A stretch of 64,000 bases of DNA from Pontiellaceae bacterium B1224 (GTDB taxonomy: Bacteria; Verrucomicrobiota; Kiritimatiellia; Kiritimatiellales; Pontiellaceae): assembly GCA_029432815.1 (NCBI GenBank), contig JAROBA010000028.1:1-64000 (forward strand), read 5' to 3'. Below the pieces are notes generated by a model. The model was not told the origin of the DNA. It searched no databases and saw only the letters and a program-made list of their open reading frames with translations. Position 1 is the first letter of the stretch, and each line of letters begins with the position of its first letter. A program made the translations under genes and the position numbers. Positions 50,571 to 58,833 of this stretch are shown here, piece after piece.

Positions 50571-52706
50571 TTACTCTGCTTTTTTTACCTTCTGTGATTT
50601 TTCTTTCTGCTCTTTCTTTAGCCGTGCCGCTTCTATTTTGGCATCCACGACTTCCATTTTTTCACGCAGGGCCTGAAGCGTATCATTTGGAAATGCATTC
50701 ACATCCAGCACGATTCGCTTGAGTTTAAAACGATCAATATAGTTTGGGAAATAGGATTTACTGCGATTACTGATGGGCACTCCCGCTATATTTAACTCAT
50801 CCAGTCTGATCCCCCGCAGCTCATTCAGGTTTTCCAGTTTGGCATTACTGATATTCAGCGATGCCAGTTTGAGCGGAGCCAGAATATTTCGGCGGTACAC
50901 GCCGATAATATTGATGGAATAAACCGTATACGGCGCATTCGACAGATCCAGCGAATTCCCTTCTTTTGAAGCTGTGAAGCGCAAGGGAGTATTCTGTGCA
51001 TATTTTGAATAATTCAGCTTATCCAACACGGCACCGGCCAATGCCACATAATCTTCCGGCTTCGCATTAGAAGGCCTGCGCCGCATGTGGTGGTAGTACA
51101 AATAGAACAAGGTCATCTGGTTTGCCGTTTTGGACTCATTGAAAAGGTTCGCCAGTTGCTGGTCCGTAAGTCGTTTTTTATCGACCGGCTTAATTTCTGA
51201 ATATTTCAGACTTAGCTCGCGCAGCTGACCAATCCGCCGTGATGTCCCCGCAGCCTCGAAGCTCTCATTGGCCGCATTGAATTCTGCGAGCACAAAATGA
51301 AGTATTCCCTTCTGCTCATACAGATTCTGTCGTTTTACCGTATCAATATTTTCCTTCAATCCGGTTTCCAACAGCTGGATCATGGAGGGGGCATTGACGA
51401 AGTCGCGACTGCGTACCGTATACGAAACAGCCTCCCCCAACCCTTCGCCGAGCGCCTGCGAGACCTGCTGTTCCTTCTGAAATAGTATAAAGTTCGCTTC
51501 CGCATTTTTTCGGGCGGCAATGGCCTCTGCCTTTTCACGGCTGATGGCAACCAGGTTTCCCCCGATCACAACGGCTAGAACCATCAGGAAGAAGATCAGA
51601 ATAAAGGCAAACCGACTGTGACGCTGCAACAGCAAGGATGTTTTTGTGAACCAGCCGGCATGTTCTGCGGAAGTAGGATGTCCGTTGAGAAACAATCGAA
51701 TTTCGCGGCGTAGCTCCAACACACTTTCGTAGCGGTCGTTCGGGGCCAGCGCGAGAGCTTTCATAATGACCGCAACCAATCCCTTCGGTACCCGCCGGTC
51801 CGGACGACGTCGGCGTGGAGAAATCACATTACCCGCTCGCGTATTCTGAATGACTTCATTCGCCGACTGGCCATCAACCGGCAATTTAAATGTGAGCAGC
51901 ATATAAAGCAGAGCGCCGAGGGAATAGATATCGGTTTGAGCAGTCTTTGCGCCATAGGCCTGCGTTTGCTCCGGGGCCATAAAACCGGGCGTTCCTTTCA
52001 ACGTGCCCGATAGCGTCATGTCGTTAAGAATGTCACCATCCAGTTCCGTTGCAGCCCCCCCTGAATTTTCATCGACGGCATTAACAACGCGGGCCAGCCC
52101 CCAATCGCAAACCAGCACCTCGCCGAATTCTCCGACGCGAATATTATCCGGTTTAATATCCAGATGCAGCACGTTACGAGAATGGGCATACGCAATGGCA
52201 TCGCACACCTTGGTAAAGATATTCAGGAGGTGTTCGACGGTATACGTTTTCCGATAGTGTTCATCGCCATCGCGCAGCTTTCGGATGATCGACTTCAGGC
52301 TGTCTCCGGGAACAAGTTCCATGGAAAAAAAAGGCTCCCCCTTTGTATCCAGCCCCATATTATAAACAGGCATGATATTCGGATGAGCCAGATTCGCCGT
52401 CAGGCGTGCTTCCCGCAGAAACTGCTCCAGATCCTGCGGAGCTGAATTGCGAACAGCGCGGGCCATGGCGATCCGACGGTCCAGCCGATGATCGTGCGCA
52501 AGGGAGATTTTCTTTTCTCCCCCTTCCGCAATTTTCTCGATCTCATCGTATCGAAAGAAATTATCTTTAAGGGAATTCAGAATCGGCGTAAGCGAGGCCA
52601 TTTCCGCATCGGTCATTTCCAGCGTATCGGAATGATAAAAACTCCGCAGCGTTTCACTCCGTTCGCTGAACGTCTTTTCCAGATCCTTGCTGTCCCCATC
52701 TTCCAT
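50571..52706 (-). CDS. Atypical Ser/Thr protein kinase lacking the VAIK lysine
   Basis: A 711-residue protein. A kinase fold (about 50-340) is followed by a membrane helix near 360-380 and a C-terminal region with leucine-rich-like segments (about 630-690). The catalytic loop reads His-Leu-Asp-Ile-Lys-Pro-Asp-Asn near 178 and the metal motif Asp-Trp-Gly near 199, keeping Asp, Lys, Asn and Asp. The glycine loop is altered (Glu-Gly-Gly-Glu-Lys-Lys), and the strand that normally carries Val-Ala-x-Lys reads Ile-Ala-Met-Ala near 79-82, so the ATP-anchoring lysine is absent. Related PVC kinases appear to share the Ala-Met-Ala form, so this may be a lineage variant instead of a dead enzyme. It converges with the ECF sigma gene. 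The start is taken at ATG 52706. Confidence 0.85.
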   Translation of the reverse strand: MEDGDSKDLEKTFSERSETLRSFYHSDTLEMTDAEMASLTPILNSLKDNFFRYDEIEKIAEGGEKKISLAHDHRLDRRIAMARAVRNSAPQDLEQFLREARLTANLAHPNIMPVYNMGLDTKGEPFFSMELVPGDSLKSIIRKLRDGDEHYRKTYTVEHLLNIFTKVCDAIAYAHSRNVLHLDIKPDNIRVGEFGEVLVCDWGLARVVNAVDENSGGAATELDGDILNDMTLSGTLKGTPGFMAPEQTQAYGAKTAQTDIYSLGALLYMLLTFKLPVDGQSANEVIQNTRAGNVISPRRRRPDRRVPKGLVAVIMKALALAPNDRYESVLELRREIRLFLNGHPTSAEHAGWFTKTSLLLQRHSRFAFILIFFLMVLAVVIGGNLVAISREKAEAIAARKNAEANFILFQKEQQVSQALGEGLGEAVSYTVRSRDFVNAPSMIQLLETGLKENIDTVKRQNLYEQKGILHFVLAEFNAANESFEAAGTSRRIGQLRELSLKYSEIKPVDKKRLTDQQLANLFNESKTANQMTLFYLYYHHMRRRPSNAKPEDYVALAGAVLDKLNYSKYAQNTPLRFTASKEGNSLDLSNAPYTVYSINIIGVYRRNILAPLKLASLNISNAKLENLNELRGIRLDELNIAGVPISNRSKSYFPNYIDRFKLKRIVLDVNAFPNDTLQALREKMEVVDAKIEAARLKKEQKEKSQKVKKAE

Positions 52707-52715
52707 ATAAAAACC

Positions 52716-52762
52716 TTCCAATGATTGGAAGTCGGACTATATCCGGTTTCCAAACCTTGGAA
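52716..52762. repeat. Intergenic palindrome pair upstream of the kinase gene
   Basis: Exact copies of TTCCARNSNYTGGAA at 52716-52730 (spacer TGA) and 52748-52762 (spacer ACC), 32 bp start to start. They lie in the short gap between the kinase start and the HAD gene end. Confidence 0.9.
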
Positions 52763-52766
52763 ACAG

Positions 52767-53408
52767 TTAAACCACCGGAAAAATATCGAGCAGCTCGCGG
52801 GGATGATCCAACAGATAGTCGGGGTTAACCTTTTCCAGCGCTTCTCGCGTGTTCAACCCCCAGGAGACAGCAACGGTTTTTGCGCCCGCATGCCGTGCGC
52901 TCTCAACATCCACCGTGGTGTCGCCAATATAATACAGGCTGTCAGGATCCAGGCCCCTCAGACGTATATATTTCTCCACCCGCCGCTTTTTGCTCAAAAT
53001 GGCATGGGTGGATTCAACTTCATCGAACCAGTTTATTTGATGCTGGGCCAGGAAACGAAATACATTCTTCGGACGGTTGGACGTCAGAATATCCATCAGA
53101 TAATTTTCGCTATCATGAATTTTCGTCAGCACATCCACCAATCCGGCGGGCGGTTGGATCTGATCCATCTCATCGTGCATCATGCGCCGAGCATGAATCG
53201 CAATCAGCGGAACTTTCCAAACCGGAATATTAAAACGTTCAATAAACTCCCGAATACTGAGATGTCGAAGTTCCTCAATCTCGGATTCAGGCATATGCCG
53301 ATATTTATAAACCCCAGATAACCGATTAAATACATCATGAATCAGCATCATGGTTTCCGCCAGCGTGCCATCGAAATCAAATAGAATAGTCGTTCTTTGC
53401 TTATTCAT
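52767..53408 (-). CDS. HAD family phosphatase (phosphoglycolate phosphatase-like)
   Basis: A 213-residue HAD hydrolase. Motif I is Phe-Asp-Phe-Asp-Gly-Thr-Leu-Ala-Glu near residue 11, motif II is Leu-Thr-Ser-Asn-Arg near 107, and motif III/IV is Tyr-Ile-Gly-Asp-Thr-Thr-Val-Asp near 160 with a basic residue before it. An alpha-helical cap lies between. It resembles Gph/YjjG-type phosphatases that act on small phosphorylated metabolites; the substrate is undetermined. Start ATG 53408 is preferred, and 53423 is also possible. It is 60 bp upstream of the kinase gene on the same strand, with the palindrome pair in between. Confidence 0.88.
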   Translation of the reverse strand: MNKQRTTILFDFDGTLAETMMLIHDVFNRLSGVYKYRHMPESEIEELRHLSIREFIERFNIPVWKVPLIAIHARRMMHDEMDQIQPPAGLVDVLTKIHDSENYLMDILTSNRPKNVFRFLAQHQINWFDEVESTHAILSKKRRVEKYIRLRGLDPDSLYYIGDTTVDVESARHAGAKTVAVSWGLNTREALEKVNPDYLLDHPRELLDIFPVV

Positions 53409-53555
53409 CAGATGGTTAAACATAATCGGAATACCCCCTCAAAACCAGTTGAAAACGTGCATCGATTCAACACCCATTGCTTTTCATCTCAGGGATCAAC
53501 AAAGATATTAGTAAATGGCTGGCGTTGTCACCCGCTCTTCCATAAAATCTTTGCC

Positions 53556-54335
53556 ATGAAAATGCATCAATGCCTGCCTGCCCTGCTGTGTATCGTAATG
53601 TGCAGTTGCTCAGACCGCCCCGCGAAATCGGTTCCAATCAACGACCCAGATGCCGCGAGCCGAAAACATGAGCAGATCACCCGGCAAAGTATACTTTTTG
53701 ATTTTGTTCAAGCGATTTCTTCGAACCACTATGACGTAGCTTTCGCAATGCTCCACCCAAAACTTGCTGAAGCCTGGACCTCGGCCCGCTTTTCCAATGA
53801 TTGGAAGAGCCTCAAGGCCCGGCGCCCCAGCAAGTGGAATGCGACAGCGACCGAGTCATTTTCCGGAACCTCCCCACAGGGACCCTACGAGCAAGCGGTA
53901 TATCGTTTAGGATCCGACCCTCGTTCCTCGCCCTCGTTGGAATTGGTCTCCATGCTCGCAGAAGGGAAAAGCTGCGTGGTGAAAGTGTATATTCGCCTAC
54001 CGGAGTCTGATCAGATTCCGGCATTGGTATCCGCACAGACCAGTGCCTTCATATCCGCCATGCTGCAAGAAGACTACCGTTCAGTGCAGGCGCTGTTTTC
54101 AGAATCAGGCAAAGCACAATACACAGCCGCCATCCTTGAACGCATCCGGCCGTTTCTCGGGGACACTCCCGACCACACTGCAACAACTTATTATCGCCTG
54201 CTGGCAAATTCGGTTTGGTACGAGGTCATTATGCTAAGACCACCCAACGATCCGGCCACACATCTTGAGCTGATCATGCAATACAGCGATTCCAGCGTTG
54301 AGATCGTTTCGCTCAACTTTAAGGGAAGAATGTAA
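53556..54335 (+). CDS. Putative lipoprotein of unknown function
   Basis: A 259-residue protein starting at ATG 53556. The first 20 residues form a lipoprotein-type signal with closely spaced cysteines (Ile-Val-Met-Cys-Ser-Cys), Cys18 with Ser at -1 being the better acylation site. The mature part seems to contain two similar alpha+beta segments (Phe-Val-Gln-Ala-Ile-Ser near 50 and Ala-Phe-Ile-Ser-Ala-Met near 165), each with a Ser-Val-Gln/Ala-Phe-Ala pattern. This is reminiscent of a duplicated NTF2-like fold, but that is a guess. No family is recognised. A palindrome copy is inside at 53792, read as Phe-Ser-Asn-Asp-Trp-Lys. Confidence 0.6.
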   Translation: MKMHQCLPALLCIVMCSCSDRPAKSVPINDPDAASRKHEQITRQSILFDFVQAISSNHYDVAFAMLHPKLAEAWTSARFSNDWKSLKARRPSKWNATATESFSGTSPQGPYEQAVYRLGSDPRSSPSLELVSMLAEGKSCVVKVYIRLPESDQIPALVSAQTSAFISAMLQEDYRSVQALFSESGKAQYTAAILERIRPFLGDTPDHTATTYYRLLANSVWYEVIMLRPPNDPATHLELIMQYSDSSVEIVSLNFKGRM

Positions 54336-54641
54336 AGTGCAAACTCCTGCCGTCAAAAATCAGCCTGCGGTTCCGATCCGTTTAACGGTGCAGGTGCATA
54401 TCCCGCTTGATTTGTAATATCTAACCAGACACCTCAGAGGAGAAGAGGCAAAACAAATGATTGTTTCTGAAAGCTTGCTGAGGTGAATTTCTGAGACGAG
54501 ACATGGCTTCTTTTTAAACCGCATAGAACTACACGAAACAACGGACAGGGACGCCATTAAAATAACAATATTTTTATTCTCTTCATATTTTAATAGCCCG
54601 ATGAACATTAAGGAAGAGCGGTGTCGAAAATAACCATCGCC
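54336..54641. other. Gene-free gap, AT-rich
   Basis: No convincing gene. An inverted repeat GCCCGATGA (54596-54604) / TCATCGGGC (54646-54654) overlaps the end of the minus-strand lipoprotein gene. A minus-strand reading frame at 54360-54608 has no supporting features. Confidence 0.5.
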
Positions 54642-55211
54642 CTACTCATCGGGCGTTGTCACGACAGACTCCACCTGGTTGGTTTTATTATTAGCATCGT
54701 TTAATGAAAATCCTAAAACATCAAGATGGATGTTGTCCGGACCAAGCATTTGAAAGGGATAATGAGCGAAATATGTATATCCAAGCTCACGCGCTTTTTT
54801 CATGTCAGATATGGCCTGCTCAATATCAGACTCCGAAACGTTCAGCGTTCTAATAAACTGAATAGGATATTTAACCGTGTCGACCACAACCCCAATTGGA
54901 AAAACCACAATCCCGACGATGGTAAACATGGGGTCCACTTCTATCCCTAATTGAACCATGTCCACAGATCCTCGCGTCATTGCATACTTCGGAAGGTGAT
55001 GGGCATAGCAGATCGATCTATATGCGTAATAATCTGCAATGTTTAGTTTTTCGTATGCATTGGGCCCTTCAGCTTCATACTGCCCAATGACGGCATTGAT
55101 CTCGCTCAGTTTATTTCCATTCACTGAATTGGAATGCCCCAGAAACGTTCCGCATCCACTGCAGATCAATAGAAGAACCAGTACGCTTAAATAGATTACG
55201 ATTGCTTTCAT
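54642..55211 (-). CDS. Putative lipoprotein (YceK/YidQ-like outline)
   Basis: A 189-residue protein with a clear lipoprotein signal: a hydrophobic stretch, then Ile-Cys-Ser-Gly-Cys with the acylated Cys at 20. The middle contains a hydrophobic segment Val-Phe-Pro-Ile-Gly-Val-Val-Val-Asp-Thr-Val near 105. This recalls the Pro-Leu-Ser-x-x-x-Asp-Thr pattern of YceK/YidQ lipoproteins, with Tyr-Ala-Met-Thr-Arg-Gly as a possible upstream match. Homology is uncertain. It is isolated, with gaps of 306 and 459 bp on either side, in a stretch that is more AT-rich than the rest of the window. Confidence 0.6.
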   Translation of the reverse strand: MKAIVIYLSVLVLLLICSGCGTFLGHSNSVNGNKLSEINAVIGQYEAEGPNAYEKLNIADYYAYRSICYAHHLPKYAMTRGSVDMVQLGIEVDPMFTIVGIVVFPIGVVVDTVKYPIQFIRTLNVSESDIEQAISDMKKARELGYTYFAHYPFQMLGPDNIHLDVLGFSLNDANNKTNQVESVVTTPDE

Positions 55212-55670
55212 TTTTTTTCTCTCGCCAACGATGAGCCACCGGAAAATCAGCCTTTGACCGAATCGACGGACACTACCCAGGCGGACTCATTATTCTGCGT
55301 TCGTTTTTTCGATCGTTCCGTCGAAAGGGTCAGTACCAGGGTGAGTGATATTCTGTAACAACTCTCGGGCATGCCGGGATGGTCTACGCTGATGAGCGGT
55401 TTTTCATACATACAAGAAAGAAACATTGGGCTGACAAATCAAAATACAGAGACGTTTATATAGATGCTTCTCAATATCATGGCCTTCACTAAAAAAGCTC
55501 AAACCAGCACCTTCGGCCCTTCCGGTCCGGAAAACGGGAAGCTTGACTACATTGGTGTCTTCATCTGCTTTACCGGATCATTTTGGTGCGCTTCGGTGCG
55601 GTTGCGAAACAGTTCCAATTATTGAAAAGGACTGTACATCGGGCCATCCAGACCGTTAAATGTAGTCACT
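55212..55670. other. Gene-free gap with a symmetric inverted repeat
   Basis: No gene is seen. TGACC-GAA-TCGACGGA (55255-55270) and TCCGTCGA-AAG-GGTCA (55317-55332) form a 13-bp stem with a symmetric 3-nt internal loop around 46 nt. A one-mismatch palindrome copy lies at 55613-55627, 44 bp before the cytochrome start. Confidence 0.65.
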
Positions 55671-58049
55671 ATGAAAAAATTACTTTTTATTCCCGTCCTC
55701 GCTCTTATTGCATCACAAAGTTCTGCGATTGATTTCACCGATCAGGGTGAATATTTAGGTTCTTCCGGCTGCATTGTCTGTCACGAACGATTTTACGAAC
55801 TCTGGAGCACGTCGCATCATGGGAAAGCCATGGAGGCATTCAGTGTATCGCTCACGAAAACCCTTGAGCCCATGACTGAACCTATCGAGGTTGGCGGTGA
55901 ATCATTTATTGTCGAATTTGATGAGCACGGCGGTATTTTGCGGGGTACATCGCCTTGCGGAGAGGAGACAACGTGGCGCATCCGCTTTTCATTCGGCGGG
56001 CGGAATGTTCGTTATTTCCTGATTCCGATGGAAAAAGGAAAACTGCAGGTGGCTCCGGTTGCCTACTATGTTCATCAGGGAAAATGGTATGACACCGCCG
56101 GCAGTATGGTGCGTGATTTTCAGGACAGCGGGCCTGCAGATGCGGCTCTTCACTGGACGGATCGGGCCCTTACCTTCAATACGTCGTGTCATGACTGCCA
56201 CGTGAGCCAGCTGGAAAAAAACTATAATCCGGAAGACGATTCATATACCACCACCTGGAATGAACCCGGTATTAACTGCGAGGTCTGTCACGGTCCGGCC
56301 GAAGCCCATGTGAAAGCCGCCGAAGCTGCGGCTCTTAAAGGCGAGGAACTGACCGACCTGAAACTGCTCCGTTTCCATGAAGATCTGGATCTGGCACAAC
56401 GTGACGCCACCTGTGGCCCCTGCCATGCCAAAGGACAGGTGCTCACCAGCGATTTCACCCCCGGCGAACTGTTTTTCGATCATTACGACCTGACCTCCTA
56501 TGAAGACCGCGACTTCTGGCCCGATGGCCGCGACCTCGGCGAAAACTATACACAGACAGCCTGGGAGGCGAACCAATGCGCAATCTCCGGGCAACTGGAA
56601 TGCATTCACTGCCACACCTCCAGCGGGCGGTTCCGCTTTAAAGACAATCCGAATAATGCCTGCCTGCCCTGTCATGAAGAGCGGGTGGACGACATTCTGG
56701 CGCACTCGCACCACTCTGCCGAAGCGGGCGTCACCTGTGTGGACTGCCACATGCCGACTACGGCCCAGGCCTTTATGTCGCGTTCCGACCATACCTTCCG
56801 CCCTCCGTCCCCCGAAGCAACGCTCGAATTCGGCTCACCGAATGCCTGTAATCTCTGCCATAACAATCAGGAAGCCATCATGGGCAACTATGCCGGCCAC
56901 GACAAAGAAGACGCCGAGTGGGCCGATAAATACGTGAAGAAATGGCATGGCGAGAATTCCGGAAAAACCATTCTGGAACAGGGCCGCATCATCGAGCTCT
57001 GCCGTGAAGGCGAGTGGAATCGTCTTCCGGAAATCCTGGCCTATTTCGATAATCCTAATTGCGATCCGGCGGCTTCCGTTGCCATTCTGCGCATGCTGAA
57101 CAACTGCCCGCTTCCCGAAATCTGGCCTACGATCCGCGAGCAACTGAATGATGAAAGTGAATGGGTTCGGGCCACAGCGGCGGCATCGCTTCAGTACGAT
57201 ACTTCTGTTGAAGCTACCAAAGGCCTGCTTGCAGCCTGTTCCGATCAATACCGTACCGTTCGCATCCGCGCGGCCGGTGCCCTGCTGGCGCGGAATCTTG
57301 CAGGCTATTCCGCCGAAGAGCGGGCCGCTTATGATACGGCCCACGATGAATATTGGAATTCCCTGATCATCTGGCCTGATCGTTGGTCCACTCACTATAA
57401 TCAGGGCATTTACTACGATCGTATCGGCGAAAGTGATAAATCGCTGGCGGCCTATGAAAAATCAATGGAACTTCGGGATGACGTGATTCAGCCACTGATT
57501 AACGCTTCGATGGTGCATGCTCGTTCAGGCAACAGTACCAATGCCTATGAAATGCTGGAGAAAGCTCTTAAGATTGAGCCGGATAATGCGATGGTGAACT
57601 TCAATATCGCCCTGCTCGATGCAGAGTTCGGCAATCTTGATGATGCCAAAAAGCATCTCAAGGCGGCACTTAAGACGGAGCCGGATATGCCGCAGGCGGC
57701 ATATAATCTAGGGGTGCTGCTGGCCCGCGATCAGGATAAAGAAGGCTTCCAATGGTTGGAAAAAGCGGCATTTCTTGTTCCCGAAAACTGGAATTATACG
57801 TCGTCGTACCTCTATTTCCTTCAACAAAACGGACGGGGCAGCGAAAGCGAATCTGTCATGTTGCGCATTATTGATACGGGTCATGCTGCTGCAGAGGTTT
57901 ACTTCAACCTGGCAGGTTCCATGGAGCGCGAAGGCCGCACTTCTGAAGCGATGGAAATCTATAAGAAAGCTAAATTGGATCCCCGGCTTCCGATGGAAGC
58001 CAAGCGCTATGCCTCCAATCAGGAGCAGCGGCTCCGCACCGCTCCGTAA
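55671..58049 (+). CDS. Octaheme c-type cytochrome with C-terminal TPR domain
   Basis: A 792-residue exported protein (signal peptide 1-19). Residues 34-395 hold eight CxxCH heme sites: CIVCH, CHDCH, CEVCH, CGPCH, CIHCH, CLPCH, CVDCH and CNLCH, plus many extra His for distal ligands. This resembles the cytochrome c554/octaheme reductase superfamily. Residues about 420-560 look like HEAT-type helical repeats, and about 575-785 hold tetratricopeptide repeats (Ala-Leu-Lys-Ile-Glu-Pro-Asp-Asn type). Similar multiheme-TPR fusions occur in PVC genomes with no assigned substrate. No heme-export or partner redox gene is adjacent. A palindrome copy at 57747 encodes Phe-Gln-Trp-Leu-Glu. Confidence 0.9.
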   Translation: MKKLLFIPVLALIASQSSAIDFTDQGEYLGSSGCIVCHERFYELWSTSHHGKAMEAFSVSLTKTLEPMTEPIEVGGESFIVEFDEHGGILRGTSPCGEETTWRIRFSFGGRNVRYFLIPMEKGKLQVAPVAYYVHQGKWYDTAGSMVRDFQDSGPADAALHWTDRALTFNTSCHDCHVSQLEKNYNPEDDSYTTTWNEPGINCEVCHGPAEAHVKAAEAAALKGEELTDLKLLRFHEDLDLAQRDATCGPCHAKGQVLTSDFTPGELFFDHYDLTSYEDRDFWPDGRDLGENYTQTAWEANQCAISGQLECIHCHTSSGRFRFKDNPNNACLPCHEERVDDILAHSHHSAEAGVTCVDCHMPTTAQAFMSRSDHTFRPPSPEATLEFGSPNACNLCHNNQEAIMGNYAGHDKEDAEWADKYVKKWHGENSGKTILEQGRIIELCREGEWNRLPEILAYFDNPNCDPAASVAILRMLNNCPLPEIWPTIREQLNDESEWVRATAAASLQYDTSVEATKGLLAACSDQYRTVRIRAAGALLARNLAGYSAEERAAYDTAHDEYWNSLIIWPDRWSTHYNQGIYYDRIGESDKSLAAYEKSMELRDDVIQPLINASMVHARSGNSTNAYEMLEKALKIEPDNAMVNFNIALLDAEFGNLDDAKKHLKAALKTEPDMPQAAYNLGVLLARDQDKEGFQWLEKAAFLVPENWNYTSSYLYFLQQNGRGSESESVMLRIIDTGHAAAEVYFNLAGSMEREGRTSEAMEIYKKAKLDPRLPMEAKRYASNQEQRLRTAP

Positions 58050-58053
58050 CAAG

Positions 58054-58091
58054 TTCCAATCGTTGGAACCTCCGGGTTCCAGCCCTTGGAA
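58054..58091. repeat. Intergenic palindrome pair after the cytochrome gene
   Basis: Exact copies of TTCCARNSNYTGGAA at 58054-58068 (spacer TCG) and 58077-58091 (spacer CCC), 23 bp start to start. They begin 5 bp after the cytochrome stop and end 15 bp before the next start. Confidence 0.9.
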
Positions 58092-58106
58092 GGGTGGCGA
58101 TCGACG

Positions 58107-58829
58107 ATGTGGAAATTCATAAAAATGCTGATTGGAGTGGGACTGTTGCCACTGTGCTGGGCGGTTTCTTTATCGGTTTACCAGCTCTATCAACATTCCG
58201 TTAAAGCAACCGCCGACAATCCATTGGAAGTTTGGGCGTTGCCGGTTGGCTTTCTGTTATGGGTGCTTTTGTTTTTTCTGATGCCGCGCCCCATTCGCAC
58301 GTATGTGCTTGGGCACGAGCTTACCCATGCACTGTGGGCCCTGATGATGGGGGGACGTATTGGAAAAATGAAGGTAGGTAAATCCGGCGGTCACGTTGAA
58401 CTCTCAAAAACAAACTTTTTAATTACCCTGTCTCCTTATTTCTTTCCCTTCTACACCTTCATAATCATTGCCGTTTATTATCTCCTCGGATTCGCCGTGA
58501 ATGTTGAACCGTATCGGCTGTGGGGACTGGCAGCAGTGGGATTTACCTGGGCTTTTCATGTGACCTTCACCATCAGCATGCTTTCGGAAAACCAGCCGGA
58601 TATTCAGGAGCATGGCCGATTGTTTTCGTATTCCGTAATTTATTGCGCAAACGTACTGATTATCGGCCTGTGGATGGTCATGGTCGGATCTCCGGAAATC
58701 ACAACCTTTGGAAGCCTGATTGGTCAGGAAACCATTTATGCATACACATTCGTATGGAACTATATTCTGATCGGATACGAATACGGCGTCCAGTTTCTTC
58801 AGACAATGAAAAGCAGTGAGGGCGGATAA
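58107..58829 (+). CDS. Membrane protein with HELTH zinc-protease motif
   Basis: A 240-residue integral membrane protein with about six helices. Residues 67-78 read Val-Leu-Gly-His-Glu-Leu-Thr-His-Ala-Leu-Trp-Ala, an HExxH motif at a helix edge followed by Gly-Gly. A Gly-Gly-His-Val segment follows near 97 and an Ile-Thr-Leu-Ser-Pro-Tyr-Phe-Phe-Pro strand near 110. This is the general plan of M50-like intramembrane metalloproteases, including a Pro in the region where M50 enzymes carry their third ligand, but the classic NxxPxxxxDG is not visible. It might be a DUF3267-type relative. ATG 58107 is chosen as start. It follows the cytochrome gene and the palindrome pair. Confidence 0.7.
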   Translation: MWKFIKMLIGVGLLPLCWAVSLSVYQLYQHSVKATADNPLEVWALPVGFLLWVLLFFLMPRPIRTYVLGHELTHALWALMMGGRIGKMKVGKSGGHVELSKTNFLITLSPYFFPFYTFIIIAVYYLLGFAVNVEPYRLWGLAAVGFTWAFHVTFTISMLSENQPDIQEHGRLFSYSVIYCANVLIIGLWMVMVGSPEITTFGSLIGQETIYAYTFVWNYILIGYEYGVQFLQTMKSSEGG

Positions 58830-58833
58830 ACGG

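Noticed and set aside
54360-54608. Minus-strand 82-codon frame in a gap
   Set aside because: No ribosome-binding site, no domain, unusual composition, and low support beyond being open.
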